The translations under genes were made by a program, and so were the position numbers. DNA of 45,018 nucleotides from Candidatus Muproteobacteria bacterium (GTDB lineage Bacteria > Pseudomonadota > Gammaproteobacteria > Acidiferrobacterales > Sulfurifustaceae): the NCBI GenBank assembly GCA_027449605.1, contig DAIDLH010000100.1:1-45018 (forward strand), read 5' to 3'. The stretch's first letter is position 1, and the number at the start of each line of letters is the position of its first letter. The notes beneath the pieces are model-generated. The model made no database searches. It was not told where the DNA came from and saw only the letters and a list, made by a program, of their open reading frames with translations. This document shows positions 32,130-39,972 of the stretch, piece by piece.

Positions 32130-33050
32130 ATGAATTACCTGCCTAACGCGATGCGGTTCTGCATGGCCTTGGCCCTGTTCAGCCTCGAGGCTGAAGCGGC
32201 CGATGGCGCGGCGGCGCCCGCTTCGGTTGCCTGCGCCGACCCGGCGGCGGATATCGAACTCGCGCTGGTGTCGAAAACCGGACCGGCCAGCGGACGCGTG
32301 CGCATTACCGGCGTCGTGAAAAACCTCGGCACCGCCACGTGGAAGGCGACCAGTCCGTCGCATCGACTGCAGATGACGCTCACGCGCCGGGACTCCGAAA
32401 CCGGCTCGCCGGACAATCCGGTGCAGCCGCCGATCGCGATCGCGGAATTGTCGCCCGGGCAGCAGTTCCGGATCGACCATCAGATCGACTGGAGCCCGGG
32501 CAGGAACGGAGCCTATCCGCGGTTTATGGTGAAATTTTCCGATTCGGGGATAGTCGGCGCTTATCCCGCCCGCTACCGGCCGGACTGTCGCGCCGACAAC
32601 AACCGCAAGGAAATCACCGCGGCCGATATCGACAAGCTCTTCGAATCGCCGGCGCCGTTGGGCAGGTCGCTGACGGTGCAGAGTTATCGTCTGCTCGGCG
32701 GCGTGGGAGTGAACACGGTGGAGGCGGTGCTCGGTTACAGCCGGACCTCCGCCGCCGCCGGAAAGATCACGGCCTCGGTGGCGGCGCCTCATAGCGGAAC
32801 CTCCGACGAGGTTCCGATCGAGGGCAGCTCCGGCCGCGCCCGGATCCGGGTGCATATTCCCTGCGACATTCAGAATGCGCCGGTGCTTGCCGCGCGCCCG
32901 GTGAGCATCACTTACCGCCTGTGGGGTTCGCTCAGTCTGCCCGGCAGTACCAGCTGGGTGGCGAGTTTCAGCGCCGATCAGTCCATTCCCTACAGCGAGT
33001 TGTGCGGCGCCACGCCGCCCGACCGCCCGTCCCGGGCTTCCTCGCGTTAA
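32130..33050 (+). CDS. Secreted CARDB-like protein of unknown function
   Basis: The 306-residue product has a signal peptide (to about EAEAA) and an Ig-like domain near 32-165: DIELALVSKTGPASGRVRIT, then GVVKNLGTATW, PGQQFRIDHQIDW and DNNRKEIT fit a CARDB-type fold used for cell-surface adhesion. A second, beta-rich region follows (about 185-290). Three or four cysteines suggest disulfides. The ATG at 32130 gives the shortest good signal peptide; the next ATG is 32151. It stands alone between the iron cluster and the glycine riboswitch and has its own -10. Confidence 0.65.
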   Translation: MNYLPNAMRFCMALALFSLEAEAADGAAAPASVACADPAADIELALVSKTGPASGRVRITGVVKNLGTATWKATSPSHRLQMTLTRRDSETGSPDNPVQPPIAIAELSPGQQFRIDHQIDWSPGRNGAYPRFMVKFSDSGIVGAYPARYRPDCRADNNRKEITAADIDKLFESPAPLGRSLTVQSYRLLGGVGVNTVEAVLGYSRTSAAAGKITASVAAPHSGTSDEVPIEGSSGRARIRVHIPCDIQNAPVLAARPVSITYRLWGSLSLPGSTSWVASFSADQSIPYSELCGATPPDRPSRASSR

Positions 33051-33058
33051 TTTTTGTC

Positions 33059-33085
33059 CCGCCCGCACTGAAACAGCGCGGGCGG
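33059..33085 (+). terminator. Possible terminator hairpin after the CARDB-like gene
   Basis: CCGCCCGC (33059-33066) pairs exactly with GCGGGCGG (33078-33085) around an 11-base loop, 8 bases after the stop codon. Only a weak GGATTTTCC follows, so it may not act alone. Confidence 0.35.
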
Positions 33086-33115
33086 ATCGCGGATTTTCCG
33101 TAACATTTACTTGGC

Positions 33116-33144
33116 TTGGCGCGCGCGGAACGCTGCGCTATAGT
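33116..33144 (+). promoter_or_regulatory. Promoter of the glycine cleavage operon
   Basis: TTGGCG (33116-33121) and TATAGT (33139-33144) with 17-base spacing fit a sigma-70 promoter just upstream of the riboswitch. Confidence 0.6.
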
Positions 33145-33159
33145 GCCGGGCCTCGACCC

Positions 33160-33329
33160 ATACCCGCGGGAGAGACCCCAAGAGATTTATTGAGACTCGG
33201 GGCGCCGAAGGCGCAATCGCCAGGAATCGCTCAGGCAAAAGGACCGCGGAGACGATAGGTCGACTCTGGAGAGAGATGGCGCACCGCCATCCACCGAAGG
33301 GGCTCAAGCTCTCAGGTTACCGGACAGAG
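33160..33329 (+). ncRNA. Tandem glycine riboswitch
   Basis: Two glycine aptamers lie in the leader of gcvT. The first (about 33163-33245) has CGCGGGAGAGACC, the GGGGCGCCGAAGGCGCAA hairpin and CTCAGGCAAAAGGACCGCGG. The second (about 33250-33329) has CTCTGGAGAGAG, CACCGAAGGGGCTCAAGC, CTCAGGTTACCGGACAGAG. These are the conserved glycine-aptamer sequences in tandem order. A terminator follows, so glycine binding probably lets transcription continue into gcvT-gcvH-gcvPA. Confidence 0.92.
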
Positions 33330-33364
33330 GGGCGGTGACTTTTTCAAGGTCACCGCCCTTTTTT
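33330..33364 (+). terminator. Riboswitch expression-platform terminator
   Basis: GGGCGGTGAC (33330-33339) pairs exactly with GTCACCGCCC (33349-33358) around a 9-base loop, followed by six T bases. It is 21 bases before gcvT and is the switched element for glycine control. Confidence 0.88.
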
Positions 33365-33385
33365 ATTTTTGTTTAATAAATTCTT

Positions 33386-34480
33386 ATGGGACATCGCACA
33401 CCGTTATACGAAAACCATCTCAAGATGGGCGCCAAGATCGTCGACTTCGGCGGCTGGGACATGCCGCTGCACTACGGCTCCCAGATCGAGGAACACCACA
33501 AGGTCCGCCAGGACTGCGGCATGTTCGATGTGTCGCACATGAACGTGGTCGACGTGAAGGGCGCAACAGTGCGCGACTTCTTCCGCCTGCTGCTGGCCAA
33601 CAACGTCGACAAGCTCAAGACCCGGGGCAAGGCGCTGTACAGCTGCATGCTCACCGCCAAGGGCGGCGTGATCGACGATCTCATCGTCTATTACATGGAC
33701 GACCAATGGTTCCGCGTGGTCATGAACGCGGCCACGCGCGACAAGGACATGGCCTGGGTCAACGCCGCGGCGAAGGAATTCGGCGGGCTTACCGTCACGC
33801 CGCGCAACGACATGGCCATGATCGCGGTCCAGGGTCCAAACGCGAAGGAAAAGGTGTATCAGGCCCTGGGCGAAGCGCTGCGCGCTCCGGCCGGCGCGCT
33901 CAAGCCGTTTCACGCCGTGACCGTGGGCGAGCTGTTTATCGCCACCACCGGTTATACCGGCGAGGACGGATTCGAAATCATTCTCCCGGCCAAGGCCGCA
34001 CCCTTCACTTGGCAGATGCTCAACGAGGCCGGCGTGTCGCCGATTGGTTTAGGCGCACGCGACACGCTGCGACTCGAGGCCGGCATGAATCTCTACGGTT
34101 CCGACATGGACGAAACCACCACGCCGCTGGAGTCGGGCTTGGCCTGGACCGTGGCGCTGGACCCGGCCGAGCGCAAATTCATCGGCCGCGAGGTGTTGGA
34201 CAAGCAAAAGGCCCAAGGCGTGCCGCGCCAGCTTGTCGGACTTTTACTCGAAGGCAAGGGCGTGCTGCGCAATCATCAGAAAGTCATGTGTAACGGCGCC
34301 GGCGAGGGCGAGATCACGAGCGGGAGTTTTTCTCCGACATTGGAACAGTCCATCGCTTTCGCGCGCGTGCCCGCCTCCGTCAAAATCGGCGACCGCTGCA
34401 CCGTGGACCTGCGCGGCAAGCCCGCCACGGTGCGCGTCGTCAAATATCCGTTTGTTCGCAATGGCAAAAGCTGCCTCTGA
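33386..34480 (+). CDS. gcvT: Glycine cleavage system T protein (aminomethyltransferase)
   Basis: Transfers the methylene group of glycine from lipoylated GcvH to tetrahydrofolate. The 364-residue product opens [20 protein letters not shown] and has [51 protein letters not shown] (catalytic region) and [19 protein letters not shown]. All are standard for GcvT. Position 33386 follows the terminator; the sequence before it is AT-rich, with no obvious ribosome site. gcvH follows 15 bases later. Confidence 0.95.
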   Translation: MGHRTPLYENHLKMGAKIVDFGGWDMPLHYGSQIEEHHKVRQDCGMFDVSHMNVVDVKGATVRDFFRLLLANNVDKLKTRGKALYSCMLTAKGGVIDDLIVYYMDDQWFRVVMNAATRDKDMAWVNAAAKEFGGLTVTPRNDMAMIAVQGPNAKEKVYQALGEALRAPAGALKPFHAVTVGELFIATTGYTGEDGFEIILPAKAAPFTWQMLNEAGVSPIGLGARDTLRLEAGMNLYGSDMDETTTPLESGLAWTVALDPAERKFIGREVLDKQKAQGVPRQLVGLLLEGKGVLRNHQKVMCNGAGEGEITSGSFSPTLEQSIAFARVPASVKIGDRCTVDLRGKPATVRVVKYPFVRNGKSCL

Positions 34481-34495
34481 ATGTGAGATAAAACC

Positions 34496-34891
34496 ATGAG
34501 CAATATTCCGAAAGACCTGAAATACACGAAATCGCATGAATGGGTTAAGCCAAATGCGGATGGCAGCATCACCGTGGGCATCACGCACCACGCCCAGGAC
34601 CTCATGGGCGACATGGTGTTCGTGGACCTGCCGACGGCCGGGACCCAGGTCACGCTCGGCAAGGAGTGCGGCGTGGTGGAATCGGTGAAGGCCGCCTCCG
34701 ATGTTTACGCACCGGTCAGCGGCGAGGTCGTCGAAGCGAACGCGGCACTGGCCGATTCGCCCGAGACCGTGAACAAGGACCCTTATGGCGCCGGCTGGAT
34801 GTTCCGCCTCAAGCCCGCGAACAAGGCCGAGGTCGACGTGCTGCTCGACGCCAAGGCCTACGAGGCGCTGGTGGCGTCTGAAAAACATTAA
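34496..34891 (+). CDS. gcvH: Glycine cleavage system H protein
   Basis: Lipoyl carrier that shuttles the aminomethyl group among P, T and L proteins. The 131-residue product has [28 protein letters not shown] and the lipoylation site Lys65 in [19 protein letters not shown]. The tail is MFRLKP...AYEALVASE, typical length. The gene is followed by a hairpin repeat, then gcvPA 104 bases later. Confidence 0.96.
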   Translation: MSNIPKDLKYTKSHEWVKPNADGSITVGITHHAQDLMGDMVFVDLPTAGTQVTLGKECGVVESVKAASDVYAPVSGEVVEANAALADSPETVNKDPYGAGWMFRLKPANKAEVDVLLDAKAYEALVASEKH

Positions 34892-34896
34892 CTGAC

Positions 34897-34974
34897 GCCG
34901 CAGAGACGCAAAGGACGCAAAGATTTTGAGAATTTATGAATAGATTTTCTTTGCGATCTTTGCGTCTCTGCGGC
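34897..34974. repeat. GCCGCA/CGCAAAG interspersed inverted repeat, copy 2
   Basis: Arms 34897-34913 and 34958-34974 are a perfect 17-bp inverted repeat (GCCGCAGAGACGCAAAG). Inner arms 34916-34923 (CGCAAAGA) and 34948-34955 also pair. It fills the gcvH-gcvPA gap. Design and core words match the repeat at 8158-8249. Confidence 0.8.
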
Positions 34975-34995
34975 AAAAACTCATAGGTTTTAATC

Positions 34996-36396
34996 ATGCC
35001 GTTTATTCCCCATACCGACGCCGACGTGAAGGCGATGCTGAAAAGCATCGGCGTCAATTCGATTGACCAACTCTTCGATGAGATCCCCGAGAAACTCCGG
35101 GCCGGCAAGCTGACGCAGGTGCCGGAAGGTCTGAGCGAAATGGAAGTCACACGTCTGATGCAGGCGCGCGCCAACCAGGACGGCGCGTACATCAACTTCA
35201 TCGGCGCCGGCGCCTACGAGCATCACATTCCGGCGGCGGTGTGGGAAATCGTCACGCGCGGCGAGTTCTACTCCGCCTACACGCCATACCAGGCCGAGGC
35301 CAGTCAGGGCACGCTGCAATTGCTGTACGAATACCAGACCATGATGGCGAGCCTCACCGGCATGGATGTCTCGAACGCCTCGCTCTATGACGGCGCCTCG
35401 GGGCTGGCGGAAGCGGTGCTGATGGCGGTGCGCGCGCACAAAAAGGCGCGCAAGATCCTGATGCCTTCCACGGTGCATCCGATTTATCGTCGCGTGGTGC
35501 ACGCCATCGTCGCGAACCAGAACATCGAGCTCGTGGAAATTCCGCTGTGCATGGAATGCGGCAACATCATTCCCGCATCGCTCAAGCAATACGAAGGCGG
35601 CGAGTTCGCCGCGCTGGTGATCCCGCAGCCCAATTTCTTTGGCGTACTGGAAGAGGTGGACGCGCTCACCGATTGGGCGCACGCAAACGGCATGCTCGCC
35701 ATCGGGCTGGTGAATCCCACGGCCTTGGCGCTGTTGACGCCGCCGGGCGAGTGGGGGGCGAAGGGCGCCGACATCGCCGTGGGCGAAGGCCAGCCGCTGG
35801 GCGCGCCGCTGTCCTCGGGTGGTCCTTACTACGGTTTCATGTGCTGCAAGGAAGCGCTGGTGCGGCAGATGCCGGGGCGCATTATCGGACGCACCGTGGA
35901 CAAGGACGGCAGGCCGGGGTTCACGCTCACGCTGCAGGCGCGCGAACAGCATATCCGCCGCTCCAAGGCGACCTCGAATATCTGCACCAACCAGGGGCTG
36001 GTTGTCGCGGCTTCGACCATTTACATGGCGCTGCTGGGACCGGAGGGGCTGGAACGTGTCGCCCGCGCGTCGCATGCGAATACGCTGGCGCTCATCGAAA
36101 AGCTCACGGCCATCCAGGGTGTGACGCGCGTGTTCAACCACCCGGTGTTCCACGAAGTGGTGCTGCGGCTGGATGCCCCGGTATCGGAGACGCTGCGCGC
36201 GCTCGAGGCCCAGGGCATACTCGGCGGTTACGATCTGACCGAACATTATCCGCACCTCGGCCAGTCGTTGCTGGTGTGCGCGACCGAAACCCGCACGCCG
36301 GAAGATATCGATCAATATGCGTTCCATCTGGAGCGCATCGTAAGCCGGCGCCGGCTCGATCCGCCGTGCGCCGTCAAGACAAACCCTAACGCTTGA
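34996..36396 (+). CDS. gcvPA: Glycine dehydrogenase (decarboxylating) subunit 1
   Basis: Half of the split PLP-dependent P protein. The 466-residue product has [14 protein letters not shown] at the start, [34 protein letters not shown] and [17 protein letters not shown], all GcvPA landmarks. It lacks the PLP lysine, which is in GcvPB. AGG at about 8 bases precedes the ATG at 34996. gcvPB would normally be next, but tpx and a repeat/foreign-gene block intervene. Confidence 0.95.
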   Translation: MPFIPHTDADVKAMLKSIGVNSIDQLFDEIPEKLRAGKLTQVPEGLSEMEVTRLMQARANQDGAYINFIGAGAYEHHIPAAVWEIVTRGEFYSAYTPYQAEASQGTLQLLYEYQTMMASLTGMDVSNASLYDGASGLAEAVLMAVRAHKKARKILMPSTVHPIYRRVVHAIVANQNIELVEIPLCMECGNIIPASLKQYEGGEFAALVIPQPNFFGVLEEVDALTDWAHANGMLAIGLVNPTALALLTPPGEWGAKGADIAVGEGQPLGAPLSSGGPYYGFMCCKEALVRQMPGRIIGRTVDKDGRPGFTLTLQAREQHIRRSKATSNICTNQGLVVAASTIYMALLGPEGLERVARASHANTLALIEKLTAIQGVTRVFNHPVFHEVVLRLDAPVSETLRALEAQGILGGYDLTEHYPHLGQSLLVCATETRTPEDIDQYAFHLERIVSRRRLDPPCAVKTNPNA

Positions 36397-36414
36397 TTCC
36401 AAGGAGACACGATC

Positions 36415-36915
36415 ATGGCCCAGATCACACTTGCCGGTAATCCCATCCACACCAATGGCGACCTGCCCAAGGTCGGCAGCCCCGCGCCGGATTTCAAACT
36501 CACCGACGCCGACCTCAAGGACCTGTCGCTCGCCGATTTCAAGGGCAAGAAGAAGCTGCTCAACATCGTGCCGAGCCTGGACACGCCGGTGTGCGCCACC
36601 AGCACCAGGAAATTCAACGAGCACGCCGCCAAGCATCCGAACACGGTGATGCTGATCGTCTCGGCCGACCTGCCGTTCGCGATGAAACGCTTCTGTTCCG
36701 CCGAGAACACCGACAAGGTCAAATCGCTGTCGATGATGCGCGACCGCCACTTCGCCAAGGACTACGGTGTGCTGATCACCGACGGGCCGCTCGCCGGCAT
36801 CACCGCGCGCGCCGTCGTCGTGATCGACGAGAACAACAAGGTCGTGCACACCGAGCTGGTGCCGGAGATCAAGCAGGAACCGAATTACGATAATGCGCTT
36901 GCAGCGCTGAAATGA
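36415..36915 (+). CDS. tpx: Thiol peroxidase Tpx
   Basis: Thioredoxin-dependent peroxidase of lipid hydroperoxides, periplasmic or cytosolic in different species. The 166-residue product has the atypical 2-Cys signature: peroxidatic Cys60 in [12 protein letters not shown] and resolving Cys94 in KRFCSAEN, with [23 protein letters not shown] good AAGGAG precedes the ATG. It sits inside the glycine cleavage operon, 18 bases after gcvPA, so glycine-riboswitch transcripts may extend into it. Confidence 0.95.
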   Translation: MAQITLAGNPIHTNGDLPKVGSPAPDFKLTDADLKDLSLADFKGKKKLLNIVPSLDTPVCATSTRKFNEHAAKHPNTVMLIVSADLPFAMKRFCSAENTDKVKSLSMMRDRHFAKDYGVLITDGPLAGITARAVVVIDENNKVVHTELVPEIKQEPNYDNALAALK

Positions 36916-36924
36916 CTCTTTATT

Positions 36925-36947
36925 CCCTCTCCCCTTGCGGGAGAGGG
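36925..36947. repeat. Perfect CCCTCTCCC/GGGAGAGGG hairpin
   Basis: Nine-base arms around CTTGC. It belongs to the same palindromic family as the imperfect copy at 30-51 and opens the block between tpx and the AT-rich gene. Confidence 0.8.
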
Positions 36948-36987
36948 ATAGGGCGAGGGGTGAATGACAGAGTTTTTTAATGCCGTC

Positions 36988-37007
36988 ATTCCCGCGAAAG
37001 CGGGAAT
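36988..37007. repeat. ATTCCCGC-GAAA-GCGGGAAT palindrome
   Basis: An 8-bp perfect stem closed by a GAAA tetraloop in a GTCATTCCCGC...GGGAATCCAG context, a widespread REP-like element in proteobacteria. Confidence 0.8.
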
Positions 37008-37024
37008 CCAGGCTTTGAATGGTG

Positions 37025-37326
37025 TCGCGCGCTTTGCGCGCGATCTCAACAGCTACTTGTGGGTGGCTGACCCACGGCAGGTGACTTTTTCTTGCTTGTC
37101 CAAGAAAAAGTCACCAAAAAGAAGGACACCCCGGAGCGCGCGACAACTCCCTTCGTACCCGGGGTGCGCCGATCCACGGCGCACCCGTTCGGCGGCGTGG
37201 AAGTCCACCGGACTTCCACGACTACTCCGCCTCACCCTCGCCCCACCGGGCGCTCGACCAACTCGCCGGGCGCGTAAATGTAGGGCAAGACGAGCGAGCA
37301 TTAGCGAGCAGGGCTACATTTTCGCG
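37025..37326. repeat. Composite hairpin-array repeat
   Basis: Consecutive perfect stems: TCGCGCGC/GCGCGCGA (37025-37043); GTGGGT/ACCCAC (37059-37075); a 15-bp pair GGTGACTTTTTCTTG / reverse complement (37080-37094, 37101-37115); GGGTGCGCCG/CGGCGCACCC (37162-37171, 37177-37186); CGTGGAAGTCC/GGACTTCCACG (37196-37206, 37210-37220); and CGCGTAAATGTAG with a one-mismatch partner (37271-37283, 37314-37326). No transposase is present. Similar elements are scattered in many gammaproteobacterial genomes by my recollection. Bases 37327-37413 hold nothing I recognise. Confidence 0.7.
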
Positions 37327-37413
37327 CCTCGGGCTCGAACACGGTCTCGCTTAAAAGCTCCCGGTGAGGCTGCGGTACTCGGCGCGCGCTACGGGGGGCT
37401 GAAAAACTCCATC

Positions 37414-38091
37414 ATGATTTATAGGATGGTGGCTGCCGTTTTTCTTGTTGTTTTGACCAATTTATCTTTTGCTGAGGAAGGCGTTAAAGAAAATTCAGAA
37501 AATTGCATCGGGATCAATGCGTTTAGATGCCGCGAACCAAATGAGGCAGAGGTTCTAAAAAAGTATCCACTTTTAGCTAAACGTGATGGTAAAACACTTA
37601 AATTGAATATCCAGAATGGGTCGCATCTTCAATTTGAAGACTGCGCAGATACTTCCTGTGCTGTTTATCAATTTACATTTCAGGAATTCTTCGCAAAACA
37701 AGGGTATCTTCTAATAAAAAAACAAACGATTGAAGAAGCCACCTATTTGTTTGTAGATCAAAAAACAGGAAAAGAGATAGATGTTGATGAGCTTCCTCTT
37801 TTCTCGCCAGACGCCAGCCGTTTCGTTACAACCAGTGTTTGTGAAGCGTTCTGTACAGATCGAATACAAATATGGAGATTCGTTCAAAATGACTTAAAAA
37901 TGGAATTGACAATCGACCCAGAAGAATTATCAAGAGAATCTTGGGCGGATGGCAGTGCCAGATGGATAGATAATTCAACTATTGAAGTCACAAAAGTCAT
38001 GAGAATCAATCTTGAAAATAAGTTTGAAACACACAAAGCGTTCCAAATAAAACATTCCCCAGGGGGTTGGCGCGTTGTGAAAACAAAGTAG
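37414..38091 (+). CDS. AT-rich secreted protein of unknown function, probable recent acquisition
   Basis: The 225-residue product has a signal peptide (MIYRMVAAVFLVVLTNLSFAEE) and no domain I recognise. It has paired cysteines (CIGINAFRC, CADTSCAV, CEAFCTD), suggesting disulfides, and alternating strands resembling a beta-sandwich or propeller blade (FVDQKTGKEIDVDELPLFSP, LFSPDASRFVTT). Sample 60-base lines give roughly 32-45 % GC, far below neighbours. It follows the hairpin-array repeats and precedes gcvPB, splitting the P-protein genes. The upstream in-frame extension to 36964 is translated repeat DNA and was rejected; ATG 37414 begins the native-looking signal peptide. Confidence 0.72.
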   Translation: MIYRMVAAVFLVVLTNLSFAEEGVKENSENCIGINAFRCREPNEAEVLKKYPLLAKRDGKTLKLNIQNGSHLQFEDCADTSCAVYQFTFQEFFAKQGYLLIKKQTIEEATYLFVDQKTGKEIDVDELPLFSPDASRFVTTSVCEAFCTDRIQIWRFVQNDLKMELTIDPEELSRESWADGSARWIDNSTIEVTKVMRINLENKFETHKAFQIKHSPGGWRVVKTK

Positions 38092-38131
38092 TACTAATTC
38101 TCTTATTCTCTTAAAACATATATAGAAAATT

Positions 38132-39583
38132 ATGCTGATATTTGAACAGTCACAACCTAGCCGCCGGAATTACTCCCAGGCCCCGCTCAAGAAAGCGGAG
38201 GCGAAGGACATTCCGGAAAAATTCCGCCGGAAAAAACGTCCGCTGCTGCCGGAAGTGTCCGAGATGCAGGCGGTGCGGCATTACACCAAGCTGTCGCAGC
38301 TGAATTTCTCGATCGACACGCATTTCTATCCGCTCGGTTCTTGCACCATGAAATACAACCCGCGCGCCTGCAACAAGCTGGCGATGCTGCCGAACCTGCT
38401 CGGGCGCCATCCGTACGCGCTGGAATCCACCGGCCAGGGGTTTCTGGCCTGCCTGTACGAATTACAGGAAATGCTCAAGGACGTGACCGGCATGAAAGCC
38501 TGCTCGCTCACGCCGCTCGCGGGCGCGCAGGGTGAGTTCGCCGGCGTGGCCATGATCCGCGCGTATCACGATTCGCGCGGCGACAAGACGCGCACCGAGA
38601 TTCTGGTGCCCGACGCCGCGCACGGCACCAACCCGGCGACGGCGGTGATGTGCGGTTACACGGTGCGCGAGATTCCGACCGATGCCAATGGCGACGTGGA
38701 AATCGAGGCGCTGAAAGCCGTGGTCGGGCCGCAGACGGCGGGGCTGATGCTGACCAATCCTTCGACGCTCGGCGTGTTCGAGCGCAAGATTCAGGAGATC
38801 GCCAAAATCGTGCACGAGGCCGGCGGACTGCTTTATTACGATGGCGCCAATTTGAACGCCATCCTCGGGCGCGTGAAGCCGGGCGACATGGGTTTCGACG
38901 TGATCCACATGAACCTGCACAAGACCTTCTCCACGCCGCATGGCGGCGGCGGTCCCGGCGCGGGCCCGGTGGCGGCGGGCGCGCGGCTCGAGCCGTTCCT
39001 GCCGGTGCCGATCGTGGGCAAGGTGCAGGACAAATATCTGTGGGAAACGGAAAAGACCCGCCCGCAGACGATCGGCCGGCTTTCCGCCAACATGGGCAAC
39101 GCCGGCGTGTTGTTGCGCGCCTATGTCTATGCGCGGCTGTTGGGGCGCGAGGGCATGCATCGCGTCGCCGAGTTCTCCACGCTCAACGCCAACTACATCA
39201 TGGCCGAACTCGCCAAGCGCGGCTTCGATATGGCGTTCCCGAAACGCCGCGCGACGCATGAGTTCGTGCTGACTTTCAAAAAGCTCAAGGATGAAACCGG
39301 GGTCAGCGCCATGGATGTTGCCAAGCGCCTGCTCGACAAGGGCTTCCACGCGCCGACGACCTACTTTCCGCTGCTCGTGCCGGAATGCCACCTGATCGAA
39401 CCGACCGAAACCGAGGCCAAGGAGGAACTCGACCGCTTCATCGCCGCCATGGACGAGATCGTGAAAGAGGCGCGCGCGAACGCCGAGGTCGTCAAGGGCG
39501 CGCCGCACACGTTGCCGGTGAAACGCCTCGATGATGTGCGCGCGGCGCGCGAGCTTGATCTCACCTGGAAGCCGGCCGGCTAG
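38132..39583 (+). CDS. gcvPB: Glycine dehydrogenase (decarboxylating) subunit 2
   Basis: Catalytic PLP subunit of the split P protein. The 483-residue product has [62 protein letters not shown] and the PLP Lys264 in [20 protein letters not shown]. It closes the pathway begun at gcvT, but lies 1.7 kb from gcvPA. No good Shine-Dalgarno precedes the ATG; the 40 bases before it are AT-rich (TATATAGAAAATT) and may hold a separate promoter. dgkA follows by 3 bases. Confidence 0.95.
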   Translation: MLIFEQSQPSRRNYSQAPLKKAEAKDIPEKFRRKKRPLLPEVSEMQAVRHYTKLSQLNFSIDTHFYPLGSCTMKYNPRACNKLAMLPNLLGRHPYALESTGQGFLACLYELQEMLKDVTGMKACSLTPLAGAQGEFAGVAMIRAYHDSRGDKTRTEILVPDAAHGTNPATAVMCGYTVREIPTDANGDVEIEALKAVVGPQTAGLMLTNPSTLGVFERKIQEIAKIVHEAGGLLYYDGANLNAILGRVKPGDMGFDVIHMNLHKTFSTPHGGGGPGAGPVAAGARLEPFLPVPIVGKVQDKYLWETEKTRPQTIGRLSANMGNAGVLLRAYVYARLLGREGMHRVAEFSTLNANYIMAELAKRGFDMAFPKRRATHEFVLTFKKLKDETGVSAMDVAKRLLDKGFHAPTTYFPLLVPECHLIEPTETEAKEELDRFIAAMDEIVKEARANAEVVKGAPHTLPVKRLDDVRAARELDLTWKPAG

Positions 39584-39586
39584 CCG

Positions 39587-39961
39587 ATGGCTGCGCCAAA
39601 CGGCCTGTTCGACCTGTGGCGCGTGGTGCGCGCGGCCGGTTATTCCGTGTCCGGCCTCGCAGCCGCGTTCAAAAATGAGGCGGCCTTCCGCCAGGAGCTG
39701 GCGCTGTTCGTGGTGCTGGCGCCGCTCGGATTCTGGCTCGGACACGACGGCGTCGAGCGCGCGCTGCTGGTCGGGAGCCTGGCGGTGGTGTTGGTCGTCG
39801 AGTTGCTCAACTCGGCGATCGAAGCGGCGGTGAACCGTGTCGGCAGCGAACCGAACGAGCTTTCCGGCCGGGCCAAGGACCTGGGCTCGGCGGCTGTGTT
39901 TGTTTCCCTGGTTCTCGTCGTGGTGGTTTGGATGCTGGTACTGGCCGACCGCTTCGCCTGA
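39587..39961 (+). CDS. dgkA: Diacylglycerol kinase (DgkA type)
   Basis: Small inner-membrane kinase that recycles diacylglycerol to phosphatidic acid. The 124-residue product has three transmembrane helices (about 37-55, 61-80, 99-121), the catalytic Glu region VVELLNSAIEAAVNRV and the GRAKDLGSAAVF motif. Length matches E. coli DgkA (122). It overlaps gcvPB in spacing (3 bases) and converges with the SulP gene, 11 bases between stops. Confidence 0.95.
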   Translation: MAAPNGLFDLWRVVRAAGYSVSGLAAAFKNEAAFRQELALFVVLAPLGFWLGHDGVERALLVGSLAVVLVVELLNSAIEAAVNRVGSEPNELSGRAKDLGSAAVFVSLVLVVVVWMLVLADRFA

Positions 39962-39972
39962 CGTGAGCCGCG

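Noticed and set aside
36964-37413. 150-residue upstream extension of the AT-rich gene
   Set aside because: It translates hairpin repeat DNA, giving Arg/Pro-rich sequence; the ATG at 37414 begins a normal signal peptide.
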